Below are positions 19,220-32,057 of a stretch of 64,000 nt of DNA, piece after piece. The notes under the pieces were generated by a model. That model was not told the origin of the DNA. It saw only the letters and a list, made by a program, of their open reading frames with translations, and made no database searches. This DNA comes from Symbiodinium sp. CCMP2592 (lineage: Eukaryota; Sar; Dinophyceae; Suessiales; Symbiodiniaceae). The stretch's first letter is position 1; every line of letters begins with the position of its first letter. The stretch lies in NCBI GenBank assembly GCA_905221615.1, contig CAJNDT010002779.1, positions 1,870,001 to 1,934,000 on the forward strand, read 5' to 3'. The translations under genes and the position numbers were made by a program.

Positions 19220-22200
19220 TCTCTCCTGGCACCATGCTCTCGTTCAAACTTCCAGCGCCCGAAACATTGAAGCCTTAAACCGCTCTCGGGCTACAGGTTT
19301 GCTTTTTCTGGCGGGATGGCCGACCCCACTCACGTTGCTACTCCGCGACGCTCCTTGGCCTAAAGGCGCAGTCTTTCGACCAAGCCGTGATGGGATGACA
19401 GATCGGGGGTTCAGGGTTTAGGATGTCCAGCTTCTGTGACAATGCTCAGAACATCACAGCCGCAACTAATGCCAGCGCAGCCACAGCAACATGGTAAACA
19501 CAACAATGATAGAGATGGAAGGTTCGCGGCACAGGGCGAAAGTCTTGCTGCCTGAAGTGGTTCACGGGATGCGAAACCTTAGACGATTAAGGTTTAGGAC
19601 CTCGGATGTAGGGCTCCGTCAGAGTCCCGGCTAGGTGACTTATCTTCCCTTCGGTACGTAGCTATTATCAGGTCGTTCTAAGGCTGCATTGGATTCTTGT
19701 AGTGCTTCTCGTGGATGCACTGCTAATGCCTGAAGCTGCCAACATACCAGCCCTTTGACCGGGTCTGGAGATCAGAGATCCGAAGCCTCCTGTTCAATTT
19801 CGTGAACTCGTCGGTGACATAGCCATGGTCCTGAGCCCTTATAAAAGGTTAACTTCTGATGCTTGCAATCTGAACCGTGTGAGTAAGGGCAGTTGGCAGA
19901 CTAGCCACCAGGACGGCCGAAAGAGAGATAGCGTGCCGCGCTCTCTCGACTTCTGGCCCAACAGAGCCCTTAATCGCTCCAAGATGAGACCCCACGCAAG
20001 CCATGACTCTCACTTACACTCCTCAGCTCATGGTCTCATAGACTTGAACTACTGAACTGAAGCTCCGAGGAAGTATGGGTTCGAAGGCGCGAAGCTGCTG
20101 GCCGTTGCGAAGCGGCCTCCCATCTCGCAGATCAAAATAGCACAGCGCAGCAATTACACTACTTATATAGCGAAGTCAAAATATCTCGAGAAGAAGAGCA
20201 AACGCAAAACCGGAGCTAAAGTCGTGCTGATGTGATATCAGGCTTCCAAGCTGTTGGAATTTGTTGCAAGTGGATCTGTTGGCCCTTGAAACCTTGGGTA
20301 TACAGTGACAGTGGGAGAAGAACAAACATCAATAGTGATGCTGACGGTGTCGTATCGCGAGCACATGTATTCGCTCAAGCTTGCTCATCATCGCGCAGAT
20401 ATTAAAGCTCGGTCTTCTGGAGTCACTCTCTCTGTTTTATTGCTACACTCCCGAGGCCCATAGGACTTATGCAACAGATGTGACTGCAAGCTCAGGCGAG
20501 ACCCAGTGGACGGCATCTTGCCTGTGCGGGGTGGAGGCGGCACACCCCTCATTCTCAAGGCCCCGGGGGATGATCCTTGCATCCAGCCTAGTCCAATGTT
20601 CCGTGCGTATCTCGACCACATTAACAACTGCCGATCCCACCTGTGAATCACGCAATCAAGTATGGCAGTCTTGACAAGACAAGCGGCAAGTAACCAGGGC
20701 AGCAGGTTCGTGACGCCAATGAAGCCGTAGTCCATGTAGTTCGGGGATCGGAACAATTAGGACTGATATTCCCTCATAGTCCCTTGCTCGTGATCAGAAT
20801 AAATTTTCCATAATTCAATTTTGAGTTTACGGCCCTTGTCAATTAGTTACATGGCTTGCATGAGCGGCCCGGAGTGCGGGCCAGAGCATTCTGAACCCAT
20901 GAACCACAAAGTTGGTCTGAGTTCTGCCAGGTGAAAGGACCAACTCCACAGCAGATGAAGCAGCCTGGCGTATACATCATAGGTTCCGAAACTGGGAGAA
21001 ATTGGGCTGGGATTATGTATTGGGGTTTGGGGTTTATAGGATTTAAGGTACCAGCATTGCCACCCAGCTCGCCGCCTTGTTAGTTCGCCACGACTTGAGA
21101 AGCCAGCAGCGACGGCCGCACAGAAAGCACTTCTTCTCTGCAGTTGGGAGTCTGAGGTACAAAGGTGGACACACCGGCCTGAAGTACTGAGCTTGCGGGT
21201 GGATAGTGGCTTTTCAATTCCTGTTTCACCTTCTTTCCCTCGCATCCCCAACTAAACTCCTAGCTAAGCACTAAGGCCTTGAAATTTAGAGACCCTTAAG
21301 CTTTAAACCGTTGAAAACCCAACAGAGACGGCCCGGTCTTCGTGGCTCAGGACTGTCTAGGCAGCTCCCATCCCCAACCGTCAGCTACCCCAGCCTCCCC
21401 AAAGAAATGCAGAGCATCGACACTGGGCGGTTTGGGGGTTTAGAAGTGCGGGTGTGGAGGCTAGGGGTTAAGGGTTTGGGCGTTCAGGGCTTGAGGTTTT
21501 GGGAATCTGGGGGTGTGGGGTTTAGGGTTGGGATGAAGAACGGCCTTTACGTCGAATCACCTTGACAAGAAGAGGGCAGCAAGAACGATAAGGTAATGGC
21601 AGGGGCGCCATGAAACCCTAAACCCTAAACCGTCATCGTGATCCGAAGCCCAAACAAGCTCCTTAAGGCCCAAGGCCCGACTCTCCGGAACACCGAACCC
21701 TTGGCCCCACCCTCTCTGCAAAGAAGGGGTATACGTAGGGTATCGGGTGGGTCAATAGCAGAATAGCGAGCAAAACATGAGGTTGAGACGGTTCCAGCGA
21801 GCTGAACTCTACTCCATCTGAACACTACAATAGCACGCGCATTCTTGGCCTTTGCATCTTAAACGCCTAAACCACTATTCCCATCCTTCCAAAAACCCGT
21901 AAACAAACCCGAAAACGTGTCCGAGAGCAAGAACATGACGCCGAAGGGACCGACTAAACCGATAAAATTTGTATGGGATGTACGCATTGGGGTGTTGTAG
22001 GGTTTTCAAAACTCGAGTATAATAATTATGAAGGCGTTTCCGGAATGGCAGGTTAACTGCGAACAATTGATTTGGGGGGCTGTTCTGAATTTGGTGGAGC
22101 TGAGCACCTAGATGAAGGCCCAGGGAAGCTTTCTCGCAGCCCATAGCAGCAGTACCAGGAATAGTTAACTCGCAGAAGTTGGGAGCGATTTATCACCTTA

Positions 22201-24620
22201 CAGTCCCTGGTCTTCGTTCACATCCAGAAGTCTGACACCTGGTCAATTATAAGTTCAAGTCCGCAACTTGCAAGTAAATGAAGTTTCTCTGCCCGCAGAC
22301 GCGTGCAGAGTGACCCAAACATTTGTCTTGCCAGCAGTCTCTGCTAATTCTCCCTTTACTCTGCTGCGTTATATTCGGCTCGAGCTCCGCAGAAGCAAGA
22401 AACGAAGCGACCCTCCAGGGGAGGCAAAAGCCACCTCTGGTTATTTGGGTCATGTTGCCCCCTTTTGCGAGGCAGCTTGGGCGAGAAGTAGGGTTTAGGA
22501 GGAGGAACCCATTCAGAGGGCGTGCTTTTCAGGGCTAAACGTAGAATGCTCCCAGCTTGCTCCTAGTGTCATGTTGCATCGCACGGGTTCTGACTTGAGA
22601 ACTCCTTGTTCATTGTTTAGAGCATGCTCCTTCACAAGAAACAGCATCACCAACAAGAAGTAATTAAATCACAGCACAAGTGCCCCGAATTGTACAGAGG
22701 CACCAGAACAACAAGACTTTTCGTGACAGTCTTATGCAAGTAATGACACGACATGCTGAAGCTAGTAGCACAATTCACAAAATCAGCGTAGGCGAAAGAT
22801 GCTGAAGCCCAGCCTATAATACTTAGTGCTTGGAAGCCAGTACAAGCACGGCCCATGCTGGTAGCAAATCAATGTTACTGGCCGTGTTGACGCTGACTGT
22901 GCAGACCACGACGACGATGATGGCGATGATCATACAAATGACGACAATAGCTTGCGGTACTGTCTCAAGCAAGAACTCAATCCCCACTGGCAGCATGGAA
23001 CATAACAGTGGCAGCAGTCACCGGCAACGGCGGCCTCGGCAGCAACAGCCGCAACGGCACAACTCTTCTGCTGCGCTTTCAACGGCAGCAACAGCAAAAA
23101 CCAGCCGCAACAGCACAAGAACATGCTGCATCAGCAAGAAGCACAAGCGAAGAAGCTGGCTACTGCAGGCAAGATGTCTATGGCAGCATGGGAGCCCACA
23201 AGGATGTCTCAGCTTAACCAAGCACTGGTGGTTTAGGGTTTAGCGGTTTCAGCTTTGGGGTTTGGGACCGGGGTTTGGGGCATTGGGATTTGGAAGGCTT
23301 CTTGGAAGATTTGGGGTTTCGGCTGAGGCCGGCGGTGGTCAAGTTGGTTGCCGCAGAATGCACAGCGCAATCGATAGTGGCTCTCAGTTGAGTGTTACGC
23401 TGGGTTTAGGTGCCCACTCAGTACCGTCCTTAGGTTGATATACCGCTGCTGCACCCCAACCCCAGTGCTGAACGGTGATTCAAAAGAGAATGAACAGCAG
23501 TCCCTACAACCATGGTCAGCACCTCTGCTGACGAGTCGTCCAAACGTGTGAAATACGGTTTGGGGCTACTGCATACTATAGTACAGAAGGCAAAAAGGGA
23601 ATCAACATCAGCAGTTTGAAACAGCGGCGGTCATCGTACAGCCTGAAAGCTTCTGAACCCCTTTGGGGTGCTGGCTTGCGAGGCAGTGCATACCCGGAAA
23701 ACCCACAGTTCTGGCGGCCATGGGCTGGTAACTTGGTTTAGGGTTTTAGGGTTTAGGGTTTAGATGTTTAGGGTTTAGGGTTTAGAGGTTTAGGGTTTAG
23801 GTTTAGGGTTTAGTATGGTTTTGCACCCGCAACAACTGTGATTGGGGGGGGGGGTGTGCAAGAAGGGTCCTGCCATCTTGGGTCAACTCATCGGGGCCCC
23901 TAAAAAATTGAAATTCTTAAATCGCAGCCCCAATTGATCCTCTCCACCGTGGACTCTTGAGTCTTGCTTGAGCCATGAATTGGAGCCTTCAACATTTCGG
24001 TTTAGAGTTTGGGGTGGGCAGCTTAAACAGCGTCAAAGCGTGTCCGGTTCTGTCTTAGTAGACCTTGGCACCTGGCACCCTGAAACTCTAAGGGCCAAAG
24101 CCGAATGCCCCCAAACCTAACTGCAACTTGCCAGGATCCCCTCGGCAGTGCAGCGAAGAGGAGACAGCCTACCCAGATTAGTACCTGCATGTTTGTGGTT
24201 TAGGGTTCAGAGCTTAGAACAGCGTACAGGACTGAGGGCATGAATGCATCCTTCTGGGGAGATCAAGTGGCAGGGACATGTACCTAAAAACAACCGACTG
24301 AGTATGATACAGGGCCCTGATTATCAGCAACACCACAACTTAAGGTTTCCGAAGAGATCGCCATAGTAAAACAGACCCCGAAGCCTTTCCAACTATTGCG
24401 GCCACAAGAGTAAGTTACCCTGCGGCTTCGGATTTAGGGAGGACGGCGAGTTTGACTTCAGCTCCAACGGGGATGCGTTTGAGGAGCCTGAACCGAAGTA
24501 TGTATGTCCAGGGTATAGAAGTGTGCATCATCACTGCTCCTGTTTCTCCGACTACCATAAGTATACCATATTACACCCTATTGAAATCATGGAAGCCCCT
24601 ATGTTACTTGAAGTGTTCAC
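19220..24620. other. Long stretch without a convincing gene
   Basis: It contains a CAG/GCA-rich segment at 22830-23215 giving Gln/Ser/Thr-rich chance frames, a TTTAGGG cluster at 23734-23817 and a G9-10 run near 23848. A minus/plus frame pair at 20388-20756 and a frame with a hydrophobic start at 22323-22538 were examined; neither has an ATG-led or splice-supported structure. Confidence 0.5.
23734..23817 (+). repeat. Telomere-like TTTAGGG array
   Basis: About eleven units of TTTAGGG, many exact, with TTTTAGGG and TTTAGATG interruptions. Confidence 0.9.
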
Positions 24621-24622
24621 CC

Positions 24623-24688
24623 AAAGGGTCTAAGCACCAACATGGTATAAGTACTCAAGATATCTCTGCACTGGTACTTAGACCCTTT
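24623..24688 (+). repeat. Inverted repeat of about 66 bp
   Basis: AAAGGGTCTAAGCACCA and TGGTACTTAGACCCTTT are inverted around 30 bases. It may be a small member of the foldback class; no second copy was noticed. Confidence 0.6.
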
Positions 24689-25344
24689 AAAGCCCTGGAG
24701 AATGCTTTGTCGGATCCCGTCTAGGAACCTTCGGCGGAGCCCTTTCTGGAACCGTTTCGGTATAAGAGCCGTTAGAGGAATCCTCAAGAGGGTCCTTGTA
24801 GGAAGCCTTAAAGGAACCTTGAAAGGAATCTATAGGTACCTCTACAGGAAGCTACAGGAGCCTTTCAAAGGGATGCTTGTGGGAAGCCTTAAAGAGGGAC
24901 GACCCTTCTTGCGAGATTAGAGCCAGGAGGCCGACAAGCTTGACAACTGTCTTCGTGAACATGGCTTTGCCGGCGCCCGAGGGCTTGCAGCCATGGCGGG
25001 TAGTTAGCAACACTTGGGGTTTAGGGACTTGGGATGGTGGGTATTTGGTAGAAGTTTGGGGGGGTTTCCGGGGGTGGGCTCCGGTGTGGGAAGCTGGGAA
25101 GTCTTTGGGCTCAAGGTTCTGAGGGAATTGCGTTTGCTTGGCTTTAGCTGGGTTTAGGCCGCCGCATTGGTGCTACTTCTGCTGTGGCCATTCGCCCTAC
25201 AGCTGAATAACCCCTATAGGGTTTAGGGGGGTAGGGGTTTAGGGCATTAACACAACCTTTAAAGGCTTGCTGTCGGCACTTGAAGCTTCTTGCTCTAGGG
25301 CTCGGTATAGGGCCTTCCGAAGCCCAAGTCCGACAAGGCTCCTA

Positions 25345-25522
25345 AGAGCTCCTATAAACGGCCTAAATAATATTACCTACATGATTTTTTTTGGGGGGGG
25401 ATTCCTTATTATTATACTTATAATGAATAGTAATTACCTATATTATTTTGGGGGCTCCTGATTATAATAAGTATAATAGTATGATATGCCCCAAAACCCT
25501 ACTCTAATCACTCGGGCCCCTT
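25345..25522 (+). mobile_element. Family G element(s), expanded or nested
   Basis: Two left-type halves occur (CCTAAATAATATTACCTACATGATTTTTTTTGGGGG and AGTAATTACCTATATTATTTTGGGGGCTCC). One right half follows (GCCCCAAAACCCTACTCTAATCACTCGGGCCCC). The layout fits one copy inserted beside or into another. Confidence 0.7.
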
Positions 25523-26839
25523 TATTACACCACGCCGGCTGAAGACCCAAGACCGCCTAGCCCTATATACCATCCTCATTCCGGCAATACCGTACCGCAT
25601 ACTTCAGAGAGCCCCTACCCCGAAAAATAATTTCAAAACTTGCTGCTCTTGATTCAATAGCAAGAGCATCACAAATTAAGTATTGGTAACAGCAATAACA
25701 GTAGTAACAGTAGCAGCGCTCACCCTAAACTCTGAGATCCTAAATCTCGAGCCCAGGATGACTTCATGATAGCAAGTAGAAGAAGCCAAGCATTTCTACG
25801 TGGCGACAGCACTCATAGCGGCAACGACAGCAGCTATAATGAACATAGAATAAAGCACCATAGCACCATCATGAATCAGCTCTTCAACCCCAAAAGACCC
25901 TACATCCCACCCCAACCCCCGAGCAAAAATTCTGAACCCAGAAAAATTCTGCATCAGCTCTTGGAGTGTTATAGGTGCAGGGTTGTAGGCCCCATTAATC
26001 TAGAATCCGGAAGTTGAGGCCCTGGGCCGCCTTTGGACTGGTCTTCTGGGAGCTTTGGCAGCAAAGCCTTGGAAGTTTGGGGAAGCTTTAGGGTTTAGGG
26101 TTTGAAGTCGTTTGTTCGTTCTGTGGAGAGAGGGGAAACTAAGTTTCGGGGTGTGAGGCTTTTGGCTTGGAGTTTGGGGTTTCCGGTCTACGGCGTTTAG
26201 GATTCGGGCTTCTATCTGAAGGATCCGCTTGCGGTGTAGGGAGCCTTGCAGGCTTCTCAGCTTTACCAATCTTGCAGTCCATGGCTTTCGGAGCTCGAGA
26301 AGCAGTGAGGCTGCAGACTTTGCAGGGCGCAGGGTCAGAGATTAGGAGCGCAGCCTTCCTGAGCACTAGTCACCAGCGTTCCTATAATCCGAAAGCCCAT
26401 ATCACGCCCGAGCATGATACTATAATGCACCTGCCCCACAAGCCTTTTCAGACCCGAGCAACGAAAAAGGCACTGTCTTTTCATCTTCGCTTCGACCAGC
26501 CGGGTCTCGCTTCGAGCTGAGCTTCCATCACGCTGTGCGGAGACGGTTTCGGGTTTAGGGATTTGGGGTTTGGGGCTTAGGGTGGAAAGGTTTAAGTTTA
26601 AGTATCACTATGCCATGCTATGATTATGCCAGGATTATGCTTGCCGGGCCAAGGTATTCACGATGGCACGTAGACCCACCGTAACGCTCATGCTGACTCT
26701 AACAGAACCTTACGAAGGGACCCGAGAAGTTGCACAGACCCGCATGGAGACCTGGCCCGTCTTGGGCAGGTTCTTGCTTTTCTGAGGGCATCTTTTCTTA
26801 TGATCGTTTCTCTAAGATAGCATTTGCTACCTCTGTTCC

Positions 26840-26872
26840 TCTCTCTCTCTCTCTCTCGCTCTCGTTCTCTCC
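26840..26872 (+). repeat. CT microsatellite before a splice acceptor
   Basis: CTCTCTCTCTCTCTCTCGCTCTCGTTCTCTCC is followed by further pyrimidine-rich sequence to 26905. It precedes the acceptor proposed at 26923 and may serve as its polypyrimidine tract. Confidence 0.8.
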
Positions 26873-26923
26873 GATAGCTTTCCCCTTCAGTTTATTTCAT
26901 TCTTCTTGAGAACTCACTTGCAG

Positions 26924-27546
26924 CTGATTGTGCAGAGAATTGGATCGGCATGCTTGGCGAAGTTGCGATTTCGAGATATTTCACTTCCGGATAGCGGCCA
27001 GGCTCTCTACTATTGCGACGGGCGCAGACTTGAATCTTTGACCTCTCAACTCCAAGCCAATGCCACCGCAAAGGCCTTGCTGGAGAACCAGGGTCTCGAT
27101 CCCAAACGATCTGATGACTCCCTGGTGCTTAGTAGGGAATGGGGGGAATGGATCCCTATAGTAGTCCTTATATAATCCCCAATAATAGCCCGCATAACCC
27201 ATTCCCCCATTCCCTACTAAGCACCAGGGAGATGAGTCTTGCGGAAACTTCTTCACTTTGCTATCGGGGGAACTCTGACTCCTGAACCCCACACCCGACA
27301 TCAATGCCCTATTCTAGGAGCTTAAATAATTACCAATACTATTTTGGGGGGTTCCTGATATATTATAGTAACTATAGTGTAATGGACCCCAAAACCCCTT
27401 TCTAAAAGTTAAGCCCCCTAATTATCTGCTGCAAGAATCTTGGAGCGAGTGCGTAGAATTTTCGGAGCTACAGGCCTACCTCCTGGCTGCCGTCTTCTTC
27501 GGTGCTGGCGTCACATCTGGCGTGATGGCCACGAGCCCAAGAGATT
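26924..27546 (+). CDS. Unknown protein ending in a membrane segment, multi-exon
   Basis: Three exons join in one frame: 26924-27124, 27228-27269 and 27474-27546. A pyrimidine-rich tract (26840-26905) precedes the first acceptor (TTGCAG|CTG). This is the only proposed acceptor here not followed by G, so that edge is less sure. Exon 1 encodes a soluble part with landmarks LPDSGQALYYCDGRR and LENQGLDPKRSDDSL. The family F element is the first intron (27125-27227, GT-AG). The second intron (27270-27473, GA-AG|G) holds a family G element. Exon 3 encodes AYLLAAVFFGAGVTSGVMAT, a likely transmembrane helix, then GTAAGC at 27547. Without splicing there, the frame stays open to TGA at 27827. If the second intron is not used, the frame stops at 27278. 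No family is recognised and no start codon was found. Confidence 0.55.
27118..27231 (+). mobile_element. Family F element acting as an intron
   Basis: The ends are CTCCCTGGTGCTTAGTAGGG and CCCTACTAAGCACCAGGGAG, a perfect 20-base inverted repeat, followed inward by AATGG and CCATT. Exact ATGA duplications flank it (27114-27117, 27232-27235). The GT of CTG|GTGCTT and the AG of CACCAG|GG within the repeats serve as splice sites in the gene around it. Confidence 0.9.
27313..27420 (+). mobile_element. Family G element within an intron
   Basis: TCTAGGAGCTTAAATAATTACC and the right side ACCCCAAAACCCCTTTCTAA..TTAAGCCCCCTA mark the copy. It lies inside the proposed GA-AG intron 27270-27473. Confidence 0.75.
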
Positions 27547-28565
27547 GTAAGCATAAATCCTTAAAACCCAATCAGTCTGGGCGAAAAGCTCGACAACATA
27601 GTCTTTGGCTGGCGGACGTGTGTCGGGGGGACAGTGCTTTGCATGACCTTCATCGAGATACGCCCCTCCAACAGTTAAATGGCAAGCTATGCCGAAAATT
27701 AGATATGTATAAGGTTTCAAGAGCACAAAGACTTACCTGTGACGGCTTCTCGGTTAGTGTTGATGACCAACAGAGGTTAGCCGAACCGTGCTTGTTCGCA
27801 GGGTCAGATGTTGATCTTCTGCCTTGAGTCCAAAGTCGTCCAAGAGGCAAAGAGGACCATCAATTCCAATCTTCATGGACCCTGATCCTTCTTCCGTCCA
27901 AGCCCTGGTCTGACGGAGATCGAGCACCTACTGGATGAGATGCCAAGAATGACTCCCGCATCTCAAGGGGCCGTTTTCAGAGATTCCAGTTTGGGGTTGG
28001 TGACAAGAGGTGCAGTATACTGGATTAAACTACATACCCCCAAACCCTGCTCCAATTGTAACTGTTAGTAATTCATTGGTATTTTTGCCATTATTCAATA
28101 TCACCATCATCATCATCATCAGTCCTCTTATGATAAACCCTAAACCCTAAAACCCTAAACCAATGAGCCTCCCCATGTTAAGCTTCGACAGCCGAAGGCC
28201 TGGCAAATGGGTGAGCGGCGCCTGCTCGGACCTGAGCAGCTGCATTGGGATTGGGGTTCACTTAGGGGTACTTAGAAATGATTTTTAATTTTCGGTTATG
28301 ATAATCCCTAAGAGACAGCTAAAATTACAATTTTTGCTAGGGTTCTAAGTTCAGTATAGTATGAAACCGGCAAAGGTCGTGGTTCTGAAGCCTAAACGGT
28401 TTAGGATTTAGAATTTTAGGGTGTAGGGGTCCAGGGCTTAGGCTTAGGGGTTTAGGGGTTTAGGGCTCTTAGCCGAAACCCTACACGGTGTTGGGGTTCA
28501 CAGGGTTCTTGAAGGTTTCCGGTGTCGACAAATCGCGATGGACACCGGCCGGAAGGTTTATCAAA

Positions 28566-28686
28566 GGGGAAAAGGAGGGACCCTTAATGGGGACCCCTAC
28601 CCTATAATGGGCTATAGAATGGGTATATAATAGCTACATTAAGGGTATATACCTAGGGGTCCTTATTAAGGGTCTCTCCTTTGGCC
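28566..28686 (+). mobile_element. Family H foldback element
   Basis: GGGAAAAGGAGGGACCCTTAA and TTAAGGGTCTCTCCTTTGGCCC pair, and ACCCCTACCC with ACCTAGGGGT near the middle. The core GGGGACCCCTACCCTATAATGGGC is shared exactly with the copy at 35147. Confidence 0.85.
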
Positions 28687-29563
28687 CTTGGAGTTTATAA
28701 ACCAATCTCCACATGTGGAGGGCCCTGCATGCACCCTCTAAAGCCCCGAAGTCCCAAAGCCAGCTGCATCCCGTGTCCGAACTGTCGGCCTGAAACCCAT
28801 TTGGCCAGAAGCAGTAGTAGGAATATAGAAATCAGAGAAATGCTGCTGATCACGACGATTGTCCTAAGTTTGAGGTGGCATCCTCCACAGCAGTGGTTGT
28901 CATTGTAGAGAAGTGTAGTGTACGATACGAAACATGACAGACTCTATCCCCAAATCCGACCAACCCAAGGCGCTCGTCGTACTGGTGCCCCGGCTGCGAC
29001 AACATTGGGCGTGGGTTACTTTATAAGTTCGTACAAAACTTGGCAGCACAAAGCCGAAGAGCCCTGACTCAAGAAGAAGAGCAACTGGATTTGTAATCTA
29101 AGATCTACAGTGTATTTGGAAACCCAGAACACCAATCACAACGGTACCTTCCAAGACGAACCTAATCTAAAGTCTATCATGTGACAGCGAGCCGGCATCG
29201 GCAGCGAACCGGCCGACCCCTTCCCCGATCTTGGAAAGTGCGTTCAGGGTCGAGGGTTGAGCGCTCAGGGTGGTGTTGTTGGGTGCTTCTAGTGGCACAA
29301 GGTATCACTACTTCGCGGTCACCATGCTGCTTTCAGTTGGGCCCCCGGTCACCCGTGGTTGAAGTGGCACCGCTGACTTTGCCTAACAAGGTCAGTCGAG
29401 TTGTCTTCGGATACTTCCGGCAAGCTCTATGCAACAGCTCCCTAAAGCCCAAGGTGGTTGATGTTTAGCAAAAGACTGAACTGCAGGTTTCATGCAGCCG
29501 AAGCATGGACCTCTCAGCCCCTGCCCTCTACGCCCCCAAACTCCTCTATCCTTGGAGACATAA

Positions 29564-29666
29564 GGGTAGTTGTCAATACCATAGGGTCCCTTATTGGGTC
29601 CCGATTATACTACGGCGCCTAGTATTGAGGGTACCCAAAAAGGGATGATAATTTTGACAACCACCC
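29564..29666 (+). mobile_element. Family B element, with target duplication
   Basis: The ends are GGGTAGTTGTCAATA and AATTTTGACAACCACCC, with exact ATAA on both sides (29560-29563, 29667-29670). The core includes GGGTCCCGATTATACTACGGCGCC. Confidence 0.9.
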
Positions 29667-30804
29667 ATAAACTTTACACTCGTAAGAACCCTTAAGCTTC
29701 CTGCTCCGTACAATTGGAGACGGTAATCGGGGACCAAGGGCTGTTAAGGGTCATTTTAGGATTTAGTTTTTCAGGTTAAATAGTTTAAGGTTTAACTTTC
29801 AGAGTTGTTGTGCGACCTTTAAGCCTACAGCACCTGACCGTGAATTGTGACCTCATGTCACATTAGATCAGAATCCTGCAAGATCCCAAGAATCTCTAAA
29901 CTAAGCCCTAACCCCAAAATCCTTAGACCCTGAGAGAAAAAGAGCCCACCCCAGCTTTAAAACAACAGCAAACAAGCTCTGAAGGGCCCAGAGGCTGGGA
30001 AGCTCGATCGAGGGCCCGAAAACACGAGGAACTTAGCAGTTTCCCAAACCCCTTCAACCCCCGAAGCGCTTAAAGCCCCTAAGCAAGTTAAGAAGTTCTG
30101 GTGTGCTGGTGAGAAGACAGAAACTGGAAGTTATGGCAAGAATTTCCACATGTCAGTGACACTTGCAAGAGCAGAACTCTAGAATCAAGCCAAGATTGGT
30201 TCAGGGTCTAGGAATGCGAGAAGCGCCATGTAATAGCAGAGCAAGGTCTGGAGATGTAGGGGTGAGGGAGGAGTCCTCTTCAACGGCCCCGGGTGCCGAT
30301 TGCGCATCCATACGATCTTCAAGCTAAGTGCCTTTGTCCTGACTACTTCTTCGTCGTAGAATCCTCCAGCTTCGGTATGCAGGCTAAGACAACAGAAAGA
30401 TGCTAAGCCAAGCAATGGTTCAGGCTTTAGGGTTTGGGGTACGAACCTCTGAACCCGAAACCCTAAACCCTAAACCCGAGACGAGGGTTTCACTGGACTC
30501 AGGTGGTGGCTGCGGGTGTCCTTGGCTCACTGAACTATGAGTGCCCGGCCTTGAGGGTGGTCCAGAGCTTTGGGGTATTTTAGACCCCGGTTGAAGAAAT
30601 AAGGAGCTACAAGGAACCCTACGGAAAACTGGACAACTCTTCGAATTATGAAGGTGCCCAGAGTTTGTCATGCTTCAAAGCTTCATTCACGGTTTTCCGA
30701 GGTTAGCTCGCGAACATTAGAGACCACCAGGGCCCTTTGGGCAGAGGACTCGGGCATCGGAATTGGATTTCCAGCCCTTGGCCTCAAAGCCTAAACCCTG
30801 AACC

Positions 30805-30880
30805 GGCCTGGGGGTCTGGGCCTGGGTATGGGCCTGGGCCTGGGCCTGGGGCCTGGGCCTGGAGCCTGGGCTGGGGCCTG
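30805..30880 (+). repeat. GGGCCT hexanucleotide repeat
   Basis: CTGGGCCTGGGCCTGGGCC with GGTATGGG and GGAGCC variants, about ten units. It is GC-rich relative to its surroundings. Confidence 0.85.
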
Positions 30881-31894
30881 CACCCCGGAAACCCAAAACC
30901 TCAGAACGTCCAAAGGGGCCTAAGCGTGATCTATGGGACTACTCGGCCAGATATTCAGGCCTAGTCGCGTGTTTAGGGTTATGGAACGGGTTTCTAAGCT
31001 CAGTAGCGAAGGAAGCCTGAAAGACTACGCGGAATCTTCAATTAAACCCCTGTATAAACTAAGCGCCGAATTTAACAAAAGAGTCTAAACCCTCCAACCC
31101 AAGCCTAATCCTCAAACTCAAGATCTGACGTCCTCAAGACCTAACGCATCATCGCTTACGGGCAAGTATGGTCATACTGCAATGCGCTCCGACGCCTTCT
31201 TCCAACAATGAAGGCTCGGTTCTCTTCCGAGTTTACGGTGTTTTTTGTCTTCTTTGGGCTTGGCGGGTTTAGGGGCTCATGTGGGGTTGAGGCTTTGGCG
31301 TTTAGGTACATTGCAAGGTCGTTCCTCTGAATTTTGCCTACACTCCTAAACCCCCAGGCCCCTCAACTTGAAACCCTGTCAGAAAGCCAGAGCCGTATCC
31401 TGATCGGAAGCGTTGGAGGTACAACATGCGCAAGTCCTACACTCTGGCAGCAGAGCTCAAGTTTTACAAGGAGGCCGTTACCGTTCAGGGATCCTCCTGG
31501 GGTTTTGGGGCAGGGCTTTGGGTTGAGTGTAGGGATTGGTAGCAACCGGTTTTGGGTTTGGAGTCTTGCGGTAAGCCTTAGGGTTAAGGGTTTTAGGGGA
31601 GGTTTGGGGGTTTTAAGGTAGGCCTCGAGCTGTCGAGTTTAAGGCCGTGGGGCATAAGGCTACGGGCTTCGGGTCTAAAGCCAGGCGCAGGGGCTTTGGG
31701 CTTAGGATCTCGAGACCTTTCAAGAGTGTTTGTTGTGAAGTCTACGGGAAATTTATGGGAATTTAGCCCTTTCATCATGGCCTTAGTGCATGTCATGCTA
31801 GCCCAGGGGTATTGGGGCCTTGATAGTTGGAATAGGGCTTTGGGTGCCGTTGTACCATACTTACTATGTAGTAGAGTAGGCAACCTTTAACCTT

Positions 31895-31977
31895 TTTGAG
31901 GTAGTATAGTTCCTATATAATCCTTATATAACCAAAAAGGTTAACCTTTAATTCCCCATGATACCCGACAGGTAGGC
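31895..31977 (+). mobile_element. Family K element
   Basis: TTTTTGAGGTAGTATAG, TCCTATATAATCCTTATATAACCAAAAAGG and CTTTAATTCCCCATGATACCCGACA align with 44106-44204. Repeats AACCTTTAACCTTTTTG and CAAAAAGGTTAACCTT give a foldback. Confidence 0.7.
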
Positions 31978-32057
31978 TTATAAGAAGGAGCCCGCAAGAT
32001 AGTATTGGTAATTGTTTAGGCCCCTACTGTAGGTAGTTAAGGCGTATCACTGTCCAT

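Larger units (their letters stand above)
27830..32050. other. Mostly non-coding
   Basis: It holds a CAT repeat (28097-28121), CCCTAAA at 28135-28162, the family H copy at 28566, the family B copy at 29564, the GGGCCT tract at 30805-30880 and the family K copy at 31895. Many scattered TTTAGGG units occur. No convincing gene. Confidence 0.55.

Noticed and set aside
22830-23243. Gln/Ser/Thr-rich frame of 137 codons
   Set aside because: It follows CAG/GCA-rich DNA read in several frames and on both strands; no domain.
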